A DNA stretch of 64,000 bases, from assembly GCA_016717345.1 (NCBI GenBank), contig JADKFR010000002.1, positions 310,001 to 374,000 of the forward strand. The letters run 5' to 3'. Source of the stretch: Propionibacteriaceae bacterium (lineage in GTDB: Bacteria; Actinomycetota; Actinomycetes; Propionibacteriales; Propionibacteriaceae). Both the position numbers and the translations under genes were made by a program. The notes beneath the pieces are model-generated. The model was given only the letters and a program-made list of their open reading frames with translations. It was not told the DNA's origin and ran no database searches. Of the stretch, positions 7,747-16,643 are shown piece by piece; the first letter of the stretch is position 1; each line of letters opens with the position of its first letter.

Positions 7747-7790
7747 GCCCGGGTGGGCCGGCGGGGAGGTCCCGGCCGGCCCACCCGGGC
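7747..7790. terminator. Strong 16-bp hairpin terminator downstream of the CoADR gene
   Basis: GCCCGGGTGGGCCGGC and its exact reverse complement are separated by 12 nt, 14 bp beyond the minus-strand stop at 7804. The plus-strand side is followed by TTTC. It is the strongest inverted repeat I see in the window and insulates the CoADR gene from the HTH gene. Confidence 0.75.
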
Positions 7791-7803
7791 TTTCAGAGCG
7801 AGG

Positions 7804-9420
7804 TCAGAACCTGGCCCAGGTGCGGTAGCCACCGTCCAGGTTGCGGACGTTCTTGCCGAACTGGTTCAGCAGGCGCGCGGCGATGTAGCCCCGCAGGCCC
7901 ACCTGGCAATGCACGATGGCACCCGGCTGAACCTCGTCGAGGCGTTCCCGAAGATCGTCGACCGGAATGTTGATAGCACCCTCGATCGTCCCCTTGGCGT
8001 ATTCCGCGGCCGTCCGAACGTCAATGAGTTGCACGCCCTTGGCGACCTCCGCCGCCAGTTCGTGCCATTGAATGTTCTCGACGTCGCCGTCGCGAAGATT
8101 CGACGCGACATAGCCGAGCATATTGACCGGATCCTTCGCCGAACCGAATTGCGGAGCGTAGGCGAGTTCAAGATCGGCCAAGTCGGAAGCGGTGATGCCA
8201 CCACGCATGGCGGTCGCGATCACGTCGATGCGCTTGTCGACACCGGCGCCCCCGACCCCTTGGGCGCCAAGGATCGCATCCGTCTGCGCGTCGATCACGA
8301 GCTTGAGGCTCATGCCCTCCGCTCCGGGGTAGTAGCCGGCGTGGTTGGCCGGGTGGGTGTGGATCACCCGGATCGGACGGCCGGCGGCACGGGCGCGCTT
8401 TTCGTTCCAGCCGGTGACCGCGGCGGTGAGCCCGAAGGCACCCAGCACGGCTGTCCCGAGCACGGGCAGGGCCGACACCGGGCGTCCGGCGATCACGTCG
8501 GCCACCAGGCGGCCGTGACGATTGGCGGGACTGGCCAGCGGCACCAGGGTGCCTTCGCCGGTGAGGGCGTCCACCTTCACGGCGGCGTCCCCGACGGCGA
8601 AGATCGCCGGGTCGGAGGTCCGCTGGTGCTCGTCGACCACAATCCCGCCCCGGGCGTCCACGGCCAGGCCGGCAGCCTGGGCGAGGCCGGATTCCGGACG
8701 GACGCCGATCGCGGCGACCACCAGCGCGGCGGGCTGCGTGCTGCCGTCGGACAACGTCACCGAATCGGCACCGATGGCGGTCACTGAGACCCCCGTCAAC
8801 ACCTGCACCCCCTGCTGGCCGAGCCGGGAGGCCACCAGGGCCGCCAGCTCCGGATCCAGCGGTGCCAACACCTGGTCGGCCAGTTCCACGACGGTGACCG
8901 CGAAGCCACGGTGGACGAGGTTCTCCGCGAGCTCGATGCCGATGAAGCCGGCTCCCATGATGACCGCCGCCGCGCCGGGGGCGAGCGCCCCCAACTGGGC
9001 AGCCATCGCGTCGGTGTCCTCGATGTTGCGCAACGGCAGCGCGCGCTCGGCGCCGGGGATCGGCGGCACGAAGGGCTTGGCGCCGGGTGAGAGCACCAGG
9101 CTGTCGTACGACTCGTCGAACTCCTCGCCGGTGTCGAGAGCGCGGACGCGGACAGTGCGGGCCGCCGTGTCGATGCTCAGCACCTCATGCCGCACCCGAA
9201 CGTCCAGGTTGAACCGGGATCGGAGGCTGGCCGGGGTCTGCAGCAGCAGAGCTGAGCGCTGCTCGATCACGCCGCCGAGGTGATAGGGGAGCCCGCAGTT
9301 CGCGAACGACACGTACCCCGACCGCTCGAAGACCACGATGTCGGCCTTCTCGTCCAACCGACGCAACCTCGTCGCGGCCGACATCCCGCCTGCAACTCCA
9401 CCCACAATGACCGTTTTCAT
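7804..9420 (-). CDS. CoA-disulfide reductase / persulfide reductase fused to rhodanese
   Basis: A 538-residue flavoprotein. Residues 1-320 are a pyridine-nucleotide-disulfide oxidoreductase with an FAD Rossmann motif (IVGGVAGGMSAATRLRR), the single active-site cysteine in VSFANCGLPYHLGG, an NAD(P)H motif (IMGAGFIGIELAENL) and the FAD-binding IFAVGDAA. A dimerisation domain follows (about 325-440), then a rhodanese domain (about 450-538) with catalytic loop HCQVGLRGYIAARLL. This is the CoADR-RHD/Npsr architecture, which reduces CoA disulfides or persulfides with NAD(P)H. A CsoR/CstR-type palindrome sits 12 bp before the start, so control by sulfide/persulfide (or copper) stress is likely. No regulator gene is adjacent. 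Confidence 0.9.
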   Translation of the reverse strand: MKTVIVGGVAGGMSAATRLRRLDEKADIVVFERSGYVSFANCGLPYHLGGVIEQRSALLLQTPASLRSRFNLDVRVRHEVLSIDTAARTVRVRALDTGEEFDESYDSLVLSPGAKPFVPPIPGAERALPLRNIEDTDAMAAQLGALAPGAAAVIMGAGFIGIELAENLVHRGFAVTVVELADQVLAPLDPELAALVASRLGQQGVQVLTGVSVTAIGADSVTLSDGSTQPAALVVAAIGVRPESGLAQAAGLAVDARGGIVVDEHQRTSDPAIFAVGDAAVKVDALTGEGTLVPLASPANRHGRLVADVIAGRPVSALPVLGTAVLGAFGLTAAVTGWNEKRARAAGRPIRVIHTHPANHAGYYPGAEGMSLKLVIDAQTDAILGAQGVGGAGVDKRIDVIATAMRGGITASDLADLELAYAPQFGSAKDPVNMLGYVASNLRDGDVENIQWHELAAEVAKGVQLIDVRTAAEYAKGTIEGAINIPVDDLRERLDEVQPGAIVHCQVGLRGYIAARLLNQFGKNVRNLDGGYRTWARF

Positions 9421-9432
9421 GACCCGAAGCTT

Positions 9433-9448
9433 ATACCCCTGGGGGTAT
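9433..9448. promoter_or_regulatory. CsoR/CstR-family operator upstream of the CoADR gene
   Basis: ATACCCCTGGGGGTAT is a near-perfect 16-bp inverted repeat with A/T ends and G/C tracts, the form known for CsoR and persulfide-sensing CstR regulators. It lies 13-28 nt upstream of the ATG at 9420, where it would overlap the promoter or ribosome-binding region. Confidence 0.75.
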
Positions 9449-9471
9449 TAACGTCGAACCGTGGAACTCGC

Positions 9472-9501
9472 GCCCCCCGAGCAAGCGGATGACCGGGGGG
9501 C
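9472..9501 (-). terminator. Hairpin downstream of the EEP gene
   Basis: GCCCCCCG and CGGGGGGC are exact complements separated by 14 nt, 40 bp beyond the minus-strand stop at 9541 and before the CoADR promoter. A plausible intrinsic terminator without a T-tract. Confidence 0.5.
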
Positions 9502-9540
9502 CGAGGACGAGGCGGACGAGAGAAGCGGCCTCGAAGGCGT

Positions 9541-11619
9541 CTACAGCACCAGAACAGCGCTGATCATGTTGTGGTCGGACGGGATGACTCCGTTGATCTG
9601 CAGCGTCGCCGGGTTGAAGTCGATCACCACCTTCCACTGCTTGACCCTCAAGGAGTTGGTCGCGAAGACCCAGTCGATCCCGTTGCCCACCTTGGCGTGG
9701 TTCGTGGAGTAGGAGTAGGGGGTGATGTCGCGACGGTAGTCGTTGAAGGAGTTGATCCAGCCGTTGACGACCACCTCCGCGCGCGGGCTCACCGGCGGAT
9801 TCACCTGGTACTGCTGGTTCATCACGTCGCCGAACCCGGCCGCCTTCATCGCCGGCAGCATCTCCTCAGCCCCGGCCATGAACTTCGAGGTGTTGAAGTC
9901 GCCGACCGCGACGACCGGAAGGTTCCCGGTGTTCAGCTCGGCGACCTTCGCGATCAGCTCCTTCCACTCCAGCACCTTGACGGCGGCGCTGTCGGGGCTC
10001 AGATGCGTGGTGACGAAGAAGAACTCCTTGCCGCTGGCGTTGTGCCGGAACGTGGCCCAGGCGAGGTAGCGCAACGTCTTCCCGCTGACCTGGTTGGCGT
10101 ACGCGAAGGCGCCCTTGGCAAGGGGAGTCACGGTGGCGGTGTTGTACATGATCCGGGTGCCGTTGGAGGCGTTCTGCGCCAGGTCGCTGATCTCGTAGGC
10201 CTTCCCGGCGGCGTTCAACGCGTTCCGCAGGGAGACGTACTGACCCGTGCCCTGGTAGGCCTCCTGCAGGCCGACCACGTCAGGGTTCTCGCCCTTGATC
10301 TGCGAGACGACCACGGGCAGCCGGTCGGCCCACACCCGCTGGTCTCCACTGGCGCTGGGGTCGTTGTTCTCCCCCGAGATGTTGAAGGTGGCCACCCGCA
10401 ACTCACCGGCGATGCTCTCCTGAACCGCGACCGCCGCCGACGTGGCCGAGGCGGAGGTGAGCCCAGCCTTAGCCGCCGTGACCTTGACGGTGAGCGACTT
10501 GCCGGCGTCGGCGGAAACGATCGAGTAGGAGCGGGCGGTGGCGCCGGAGATCGTCGACCCGGAGCGGTACCACTGGTAGGTGAAGGTGTCGGGCGTCGGC
10601 GTCCAGACGCCCTCGTCAACCGTGACGGTCTGGCCGACCGTTGCCCCGCCGGCGATGGTGGGCACGGGCTTGACGCTGAAGACTCCCGCTGCCACTGCCG
10701 ACGTCGCGGACGAGGTCTTGGCCACGGGGGCGTAGTCGGCTTTGGAGCCGGTCACCGACACCTTCAGCTTCGCGGACTTGTCCGCCACGGTCACCTGGTA
10801 GGTCTCCGAGGTGGCCCCCTCGATCGCGGTCGAACCCCGGTACCACTGGTAGACGAACCCGTCCGGGGCCGGCGTCCACGAGTCGAGCTTCGTGATCGAC
10901 AGGGTCTGCCCCACCTGCGGGGTCTTGTCGCTGATCACCGGGGTCACCGCGGTGAGGCCGGCCGCCACGGCCAGGGTCGGATCGGAGTCCTGGGTCACCG
11001 TGACGTAGCCGGCCCTGGCGGCCGCTACCCGCACCTTGAGCAGCTTGCCCTTGTCGGAGGACGTCGCGGTGTAGGTGGCCTTGGTCGCCTTGGAGATGGA
11101 CGAGCTGCCGCGGTACCACTTGAAGGTCAGGGTCGCGGACGGATCGTAGGTTCCCGGATCGGCGGTCAGGGTCATACCGACCCGGGCGGTGCCGGAAACC
11201 GTGGGCTTCGGTGCGGTGGTGAAGACGCCCTTCGGCACGGCCTCCGTGGTCGCCGAGGTCATCGACGTCGAGGTGTAGTCGGTCTTCGAGCCGGTCACCG
11301 TGACCTTGAGCCGGTAGCCGACGTCGGCGCCCTGCACCTGGTACTCCGCCGAAGTCGCCCCGGTGAGCGTCGTCGTCTTGCCGCTGGAGGACACCTTCGA
11401 CCATTGGTAGGCCAGGGTGGCCGTGCCCCAGTCACCGGGAATCGCAGTGAGCACCTGATCGACGGCGGGCGAGGTGTCGGAGATGGTCGGCGTGGCTCCG
11501 ACCACCGGCTCCACTGCCGCTGCTGAGGCCGGCCACCCCAGCAGGCTCAAGGCGAGCAGCAGCGGGAGCCACCCCCGCATCCACTGTCTGATTCCGTTCC
11601 GTCCCTGACGAGCGCGCAT
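9541..11619 (-). CDS. Secreted endonuclease/exonuclease/phosphatase-family protein with four Ig-like repeats
   Basis: 692 residues. A signal peptide (positively charged start, hydrophobic LPLLLALSLLGWPASAAA) is followed by four tandem repeats of about 85-95 residues (about 35-390), each built around an xYQWYRGSTxIxGAT core and a K-L-x-V-x-V strand, the Ig-like repeat common in actinobacterial surface proteins. The C-terminal EEP domain (about 395-692) has RVATFNISG, VVGLQEAYQG, VTTHLSPDSA, VAVGDFNTSKF and SDHNMISAVL, so the metal and catalytic residues of the DNase I/sphingomyelinase fold appear present. It probably cleaves a phosphodiester outside the cell; the substrate is not decided by sequence. 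The ATG at 11619 is chosen because the signal peptide begins there. Confidence 0.85.
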   Translation of the reverse strand: MRARQGRNGIRQWMRGWLPLLLALSLLGWPASAAAVEPVVGATPTISDTSPAVDQVLTAIPGDWGTATLAYQWSKVSSSGKTTTLTGATSAEYQVQGADVGYRLKVTVTGSKTDYTSTSMTSATTEAVPKGVFTTAPKPTVSGTARVGMTLTADPGTYDPSATLTFKWYRGSSSISKATKATYTATSSDKGKLLKVRVAAARAGYVTVTQDSDPTLAVAAGLTAVTPVISDKTPQVGQTLSITKLDSWTPAPDGFVYQWYRGSTAIEGATSETYQVTVADKSAKLKVSVTGSKADYAPVAKTSSATSAVAAGVFSVKPVPTIAGGATVGQTVTVDEGVWTPTPDTFTYQWYRSGSTISGATARSYSIVSADAGKSLTVKVTAAKAGLTSASATSAAVAVQESIAGELRVATFNISGENNDPSASGDQRVWADRLPVVVSQIKGENPDVVGLQEAYQGTGQYVSLRNALNAAGKAYEISDLAQNASNGTRIMYNTATVTPLAKGAFAYANQVSGKTLRYLAWATFRHNASGKEFFFVTTHLSPDSAAVKVLEWKELIAKVAELNTGNLPVVAVGDFNTSKFMAGAEEMLPAMKAAGFGDVMNQQYQVNPPVSPRAEVVVNGWINSFNDYRRDITPYSYSTNHAKVGNGIDWVFATNSLRVKQWKVVIDFNPATLQINGVIPSDHNMISAVLVL

Positions 11620-11753
11620 GCGTATGGTCCCCCGAGTAGTGGTAATTGTGCGGTCTTGACCGCAGGCCACGAGCCTAGGAGGCGGAGCGCTCCCCGCGTG
11701 GTGGTCCGTGACAACTGGACGACCAGTCAGCCACACTCGTACACCCGATGGGG

Positions 11754-13571
11754 CTAGCCCTTGGGCCGCAGGCGGCCGTACATCTCTTCGATCAGCTCGG
11801 CGAAACGCTTCTCGACCTCGCGCCGCCTCACCTTCAGGGTGGGCGTGAGAAGCCCGTTGTCCTGAGTGAACTCGTCGATCAGGATCCGCAGGTCACGGAT
11901 CTGCTCGTGACGGGCCAGCCGTGCGGTCAACTCCCCCACCCGGCGCTGCATTTCGGCGATCAGGGCCGGGTTGGTGATCAGGTCCGAGCGGTGCTCCCAG
12001 GTGAGCTGCAACTGTCGTCCCAGGCCTTCCAACGCCGGCAACGACGGGGCCACCAGCAGTGTCAGGTAGGGACGGTTGTCCCCCAACAACACGGAGTACT
12101 CGAACAGGGGGTCGCTGGCCAACAGGCCCTCGATCGGGGCGGGGGCGATGTTCTTGCCGGTGCTGGTGATGATCAGGTCCTTGATCCGGTCCGTGATCAC
12201 CAGATACCCGTCGGTGTCCACGTAGCCCACGTCCCCGGTATGCAGCCAGCCGTCCACGATGGTCGCCGCGGTCGCCTCGGGATCGTTCCAGTAGCCCAGC
12301 ATCAGGTTGGGCCCCCGGTAGAGGATCTCGCCGTCCGCGCCGAGTCGCACCTCGCCGCCGGGCATCACCCGTCCGACCGTCCCGAACTTGAAGTTGACCG
12401 GCGAGGGGAAGCTGACCAGCGGGGACGTCTCGGTCAGTCCGTAGCCCTGCAGCACGAGCAGTCCGCACGCGGAGAAGAACTCCTCGATCTCCTGGCGCAG
12501 CGGGGCGCCGCCGCAGGCCAGGACGGTCTTGGGGCCGCCCATGGCCTCCCGGACGGCGGCGAAGACCAGCTTGTCAGCCAGCCGGAGCTGGGCCCGCCAC
12601 AGGGCGGCCGGCTGCCGGCCCTTGCGGTAGGCGCGCTGGTTGCGGCCACCGACCCGCAGCGCCCAGGTGAAGACGGCCCGCTTGGCCGGCGAATCCGCCA
12701 CCTTCTGGTGCGCTGTCAGGAACACCTTCTCGTACAGCCGGGGCACCGAGACCAACATGGTGGGCTGCGCCGCCACGAGCATCTCGGCGACCTGGCGGGC
12801 GTCGGGAACGTAGGTGTTGAGGCACCCGTTCCACAAGACCACATAGGTCCAGGCCCGTTCGAGGGCGTGGCTGAGCGGCAGGAAGCACAGCGAGTGTTCG
12901 GACGGCGTGATGTCGAAGAACCGGGTCAGCACCTCGACCTGGTGGGTGAACCCCCGATGGGTGAGCATGACGCCCTTGGGGTTGCCCGTCGTGCCGGAGG
13001 TGTAGATGAGCGAGACGACCTCGGCGGCATCGGCCTGGTCCAGGCGCGCCGCCACCGACGACCGATCGGACGGCGCTGCCGCGAGCTCGCTCGCCAGGCT
13101 GTTGACCCGGGGGTCCGGGACGTCCACCTCGTCGAAGGTGATCACCCGGGCCAGGGCCGGCAGGGCGTCCCAGACCTCGATGATCTTGTCGACCTCAGCC
13201 GCGCCCGCGACGAACGCGACGCAACTGGTGCTGTCGGCCATGATGTGCCGCACCTGGTCGGGGGTGCTGGTGCTGTAGAGCGGCACCGAGATCGCCCGGA
13301 CGCTGGCGCACGCCAGGTCGCACGCCGTCCATTCGGGACGGTTGGGAGCGAAGAGGGCGACCCGGTCGCCCGGCTCGACGCCCAGATCGATCAGCCGCGC
13401 CGCCAGCGCGGTGACCTGGTCGGCCAATGCGGCGTAGGTCTGGGTCACCCACCCGCTGCCGACGCGGATCCGGGTGGCCTCCAGGTCACCGTGGCGAGCC
13501 GCGGAATCAGCGAACCAGACCCCCACGTGCCCGGGGTCGCGTGCCACCGCCGACTCCTGAGTCGCATTCAT
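11754..13571 (-). CDS. Long-chain acyl-CoA ligase (FadD15-like AMP-binding enzyme)
   Basis: A 605-residue ANL-family ligase. The P-loop-like A3 motif is IYTSGTTGNPKGVM (about residue 191), the A5 motif is GYGLTETSPLVS, the A7 motif is DGWLHTGDVG, the hinge is DRIKDLIITSTGKNIAPAP, and the C-terminal lysine region is LKVRRREVEKRF. It activates fatty acids as acyl-adenylates and forms acyl-CoA in the cytoplasm. Length and motifs match the FadD15-type ligases of actinobacteria. The ATG at 13571 has GGGGAGGG about 7 nt upstream; the longer open frame is not needed. It is a single gene divergent from nfo. Confidence 0.92.
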   Translation of the reverse strand: MNATQESAVARDPGHVGVWFADSAARHGDLEATRIRVGSGWVTQTYAALADQVTALAARLIDLGVEPGDRVALFAPNRPEWTACDLACASVRAISVPLYSTSTPDQVRHIMADSTSCVAFVAGAAEVDKIIEVWDALPALARVITFDEVDVPDPRVNSLASELAAAPSDRSSVAARLDQADAAEVVSLIYTSGTTGNPKGVMLTHRGFTHQVEVLTRFFDITPSEHSLCFLPLSHALERAWTYVVLWNGCLNTYVPDARQVAEMLVAAQPTMLVSVPRLYEKVFLTAHQKVADSPAKRAVFTWALRVGGRNQRAYRKGRQPAALWRAQLRLADKLVFAAVREAMGGPKTVLACGGAPLRQEIEEFFSACGLLVLQGYGLTETSPLVSFPSPVNFKFGTVGRVMPGGEVRLGADGEILYRGPNLMLGYWNDPEATAATIVDGWLHTGDVGYVDTDGYLVITDRIKDLIITSTGKNIAPAPIEGLLASDPLFEYSVLLGDNRPYLTLLVAPSLPALEGLGRQLQLTWEHRSDLITNPALIAEMQRRVGELTARLARHEQIRDLRILIDEFTQDNGLLTPTLKVRRREVEKRFAELIEEMYGRLRPKG

Positions 13572-13670
13572 CGTCGAACCCTCCCCGCCGGGGAAGGGAA
13601 CCTCCCGTCGGCACCACCACGCTAGCTCAGCGGGAGCGGCAGGGGCAGGGGCGCGACCGCTGATCCCGGC

Positions 13671-13676
13671 TAGCAT
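13671..13676 (+). promoter_or_regulatory. Putative -10 of leaderless promoter for nfo
   Basis: TAGCAT ends 7 nt before the ATG at 13684, and no Shine-Dalgarno is present. This supports the first of the two possible ATG starts. Confidence 0.45.
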
Positions 13677-13683
13677 CGGCTGC

Positions 13684-14472
13684 ATGATGCTGATGGGTGC
13701 CCACGTCGACCAGAGCGACCCGATCGCGGAGGCGCAGGCGCGCGGCGCGACCCTCAGCCAGTTCTTCCTGGGAGACCCGCAGGGGTGGAAGGGCCCCGTG
13801 GTGGCCTACCCCGGGGGGGCCGCCGCCCTCAAGGCCGACGCCGAGGCGGCGGGAGTGGCGCTCTACGTCCACGCTCCCTATGTCCTGAACCTGGCGACCA
13901 CCAACAACCGGATCCGGATCCCGAGCCGCCAACACCTGCAGAAGCAGTTGACGGCCGCCGCTGAGATCGGGGCCGCCGGGGTCATCGTCCATGGCGGTCA
14001 CGTGCTGGCCGCCGACGACCCACAGATCGGCTTCGACAACTGGCGCAAAGCCATCGACGGCCTCCGGATCGAGGTGCCGCTGCTGATCGAGAACACCGCC
14101 GGCGGCACCAACGCGATGGCCCGCCACCTCGAACGCATCGACCGGCTGTGGACGGCGATCGCCGGCTCCCCCAACGCCGACCGGGTCGGGTTCTGCCTCG
14201 ACACCTGCCACGCCCACGCCGGGGGGCTGGAACTCCCCGGCCTGGCCGACCGCATCCTCGCGATCACCGGACGGATCGACCTCGTCCACGCCAACGACTC
14301 CCGCGACCGCTTCGACTCCGGTGCCGATCGGCACGCCAACCTCGGCCAGGGGTTCTGCGACCCCGACGGGATCGCCGACGTGATCGCGACGGCAGCCGCC
14401 CCCGTGGTGGTGGAGACTCCGGGGGGAGTGGACGCGCACCGCGCCGACCTCGCGTGGATCCAGGGGTCGTAG
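13684..14472 (+). CDS. nfo: Endonuclease IV (AP endonuclease family 2)
   Basis: A 262-residue TIM-barrel protein with the metal-binding segments of endonuclease IV: GAHVD at the N terminus, LYVHAPYVLNLA, VIVHGGHV, LLIENTAGGTN, FCLDTCHAHAGG, HANDSRDRFDSGADRHANLG and VVETPGG. It cuts DNA at abasic sites in base-excision repair, using three zinc ions held by the His/Asp/Glu residues in these motifs. It is slightly short for the family (about 280) but has no missing motif. The start at 13684 is supported by a TAGCAT hexamer 7 nt upstream. It lies 47 bp before pta. Confidence 0.92.
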   Translation: MMLMGAHVDQSDPIAEAQARGATLSQFFLGDPQGWKGPVVAYPGGAAALKADAEAAGVALYVHAPYVLNLATTNNRIRIPSRQHLQKQLTAAAEIGAAGVIVHGGHVLAADDPQIGFDNWRKAIDGLRIEVPLLIENTAGGTNAMARHLERIDRLWTAIAGSPNADRVGFCLDTCHAHAGGLELPGLADRILAITGRIDLVHANDSRDRFDSGADRHANLGQGFCDPDGIADVIATAAAPVVVETPGGVDAHRADLAWIQGS

Positions 14473-14500
14473 CTGACGAGCGGGCCTCCTCGGCAGGCCA

Positions 14501-14516
14501 GGCAGGATAGCCTGCC
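14501..14516. promoter_or_regulatory. Inverted repeat over the pta start region
   Basis: GGCAGG-ATAG-CCTGCC is a perfect 6-bp-arm repeat that contains the hexamer TAGCCT (14508-14513), 6 nt before the pta GTG at 14520. It could be an operator over a leaderless promoter, or a terminator for nfo. Confidence 0.45.
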
Positions 14517-14519
14517 AGT

Positions 14520-16580
14520 GTGAAAAGCAGCATCTACCTGGCCGCCCCGGAGGGGTTCACGGGCAAGTCCATGGTGGCCGTCGGCATCATCGACGCGCTC
14601 CTTCGCGAGGTGTCCTCCGTCGGCGTCTTCCGTCCGATCGTCAATGCCGACACCACTGACGAGGTCCTACAGATCCTGGTCTCGCAGCCAGGCATCGACC
14701 AGACCTACGAGGATGCGGTCGGCGTCACCTATGACGACATCCACACCGATTCCGGGGCCGCCCTGGCCGCCCTGGTGGACAAGTTCGCCCACGTGCGCGA
14801 CAAGTTCGAGGCCGTGGTCATCATCGGCTCCGACTACACCGACGTCGCCACGCCCACCGAACTGACCTTCAACGCCCGCGTGGCGGCCAACCTGAATACC
14901 CCGGTCATGCTCGTTGTCAACGCCAGGAACCGGACGCCCGAGGAGATCCTGGCCGCCGCCGAAACCGGCATCGCCGAGTTCGTGGCCCACCACGCCAAGG
15001 TGATCGCGGTCGCCGCGAACCGGGTGGACCCGGACCAGATCGATGCCGTGCGCTCGGCGCTGAGCGCGATCCCGGACGTGCTCGTCGAGGCCCTGCCCGC
15101 CGACCGGCTCCTGGCGGCACCGACCCTGGGAGCCCAGTTCGAGGCGATCCGAGCCAACCTCGTCCTCGGCAACCCCGAGCTCCTGCAGCGCGAATCAGCC
15201 ACCGTCCTGGTCGCGGCGATGACGCTTCCGAATGTGCTGTCGCGCCTGGAGCCCGACTCGACGGTGATCATGCCGGGCGACCGCACCGACCTGCTCCCGG
15301 GGCTGCTGCTGGCCCACGCCTCGGGTTCCTTCCCACCGCTGACCGGGATCATCCTGCTGGGCGGCTACGAGATCCCGGAGCCGATCATCCGGCTGATCTC
15401 CTCGGTGCACAACGAACTCCCGATCGGGATGACCTACATGGGGACCTTCACCACGGCCGAGAAGTTGTTCAACCTCGAGGGGGCCATGACGTCCTCCCCC
15501 CGCAAGGTCGAGATCGCCCGTCGCATCTTCTCCGAGAACGTCGACGCGTCCAGACTGCTGCAGGCGCTGGAGGTGCACCGCTCCGACGTGGTGACCCCGC
15601 TGATGTTCGAGCACCAACTGATGGAACTGGCACGTTCCGATCGGCGCACCATCGTGATGCCGGAATCCAGCGACGACCGGATCCTCGAATCGGCGGCCAT
15701 CCTGGCCCGCCGCGGCGTGGCCAGACTGATCCTGCTGGGCGATCCCCAACAGGTGAAGGCGCGCGCCATCCACCTCGGGCTGGGGCTGACCGGAGTCAAG
15801 ATCATCGACCCGTCCAATCCCGAGATGGTCGGGCAATTCGCCGCCGAGTACGCCCGGCTGCGGGCCCACAAGGGGGTGACGCTGGAGCAGGCGGCGGAGA
15901 AGATGCGCGACCTGTCCTACTTCGGCACGATGATGGTCCACCTGGGCATGGCGGACGGCATGGTCTCCGGCGCGGTCAACACCACGGCGAACACGATCCG
16001 GCCGTCGCTGGAGTTCATCAAAACCAAGCCCGGGGTGAAGGTGGTGTCCGGGTCGTTCCTGATGTGCATGCCGGATCGCGTCGTGGTCTACGCCGACTGC
16101 GCGGTCAATCCGGACCCGACGGCCGAACAACTCGCCGACATCGCCATCTCGTCGGCGGAGACCGCCGTGAAGTTCGGCATCGAGCCCCGGGTCGCGATGC
16201 TCTCCTACTCCACCGGCAGTTCCGGGGCCGGGGCCGACGTCGACAAGGTGCGCCAGGCGACCGACATCGTCCGCCAGCGGGCCCCCGAACTTGCCCTCGA
16301 AGGCCCGATCCAGTTCGACGCGGCCGTCGACCCGGTCGTGGCCCGGACGAAGCTGCCCGACTCCCCAGTGGCCGGCCGGGCGACCGTCTTCATCTTCCCC
16401 GACCTCAACACCGGCAACAACACCTACAAGGCCGTGCAGCGCTCCTCCGGCGCGGTCGCGATCGGCCCGGTGCTGCAGGGCCTCAACAAGCCGGTCAACG
16501 ACCTGTCCCGCGGCGCCCTGGTCGACGACATCGTCAACACCATCGCCATCACCGCCATCCAGGGCCAGCCCGAAAAGTAG
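14520..16580 (+). CDS. pta: Phosphate acetyltransferase (long, BioD-like + DRTGG + PTA)
   Basis: A 686-residue long-form Pta. An N-terminal BioD/P-loop-like domain (IYLAAPEGFTGKSMVAVGI) and a DRTGG domain (about 210-320) precede the catalytic PTA_PTB domain (about 365-686), with VMPESSDDRILESA, FGTMMVHLGMADGMVSGAVN and IFPDLNTGNNTYK. It converts acetyl-CoA and phosphate to acetyl phosphate, feeding the downstream acetate kinase for ATP. The GTG at 14520 is the only good start; there is no Shine-Dalgarno but a TAGCCT hexamer lies 6 nt upstream inside a palindrome. It is followed 63 bp later by ackA. Confidence 0.96.
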   Translation: MKSSIYLAAPEGFTGKSMVAVGIIDALLREVSSVGVFRPIVNADTTDEVLQILVSQPGIDQTYEDAVGVTYDDIHTDSGAALAALVDKFAHVRDKFEAVVIIGSDYTDVATPTELTFNARVAANLNTPVMLVVNARNRTPEEILAAAETGIAEFVAHHAKVIAVAANRVDPDQIDAVRSALSAIPDVLVEALPADRLLAAPTLGAQFEAIRANLVLGNPELLQRESATVLVAAMTLPNVLSRLEPDSTVIMPGDRTDLLPGLLLAHASGSFPPLTGIILLGGYEIPEPIIRLISSVHNELPIGMTYMGTFTTAEKLFNLEGAMTSSPRKVEIARRIFSENVDASRLLQALEVHRSDVVTPLMFEHQLMELARSDRRTIVMPESSDDRILESAAILARRGVARLILLGDPQQVKARAIHLGLGLTGVKIIDPSNPEMVGQFAAEYARLRAHKGVTLEQAAEKMRDLSYFGTMMVHLGMADGMVSGAVNTTANTIRPSLEFIKTKPGVKVVSGSFLMCMPDRVVVYADCAVNPDPTAEQLADIAISSAETAVKFGIEPRVAMLSYSTGSSGAGADVDKVRQATDIVRQRAPELALEGPIQFDAAVDPVVARTKLPDSPVAGRATVFIFPDLNTGNNTYKAVQRSSGAVAIGPVLQGLNKPVNDLSRGALVDDIVNTIAITAIQGQPEK

Positions 16581-16643
16581 TAGCTGTTCGGGTGGCGCGG
16601 GGAGCCTCGGCGCCCGGTGACCGCCCAGTCGAAAGGACCAGAC

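Noticed and set aside
9571..11526. Long plus-strand open frame opposite the EEP gene
   Set aside because: Low-complexity Gly/Arg/Asp/His composition without a start signal; the opposite strand has a signal peptide, repeats and an enzyme domain.
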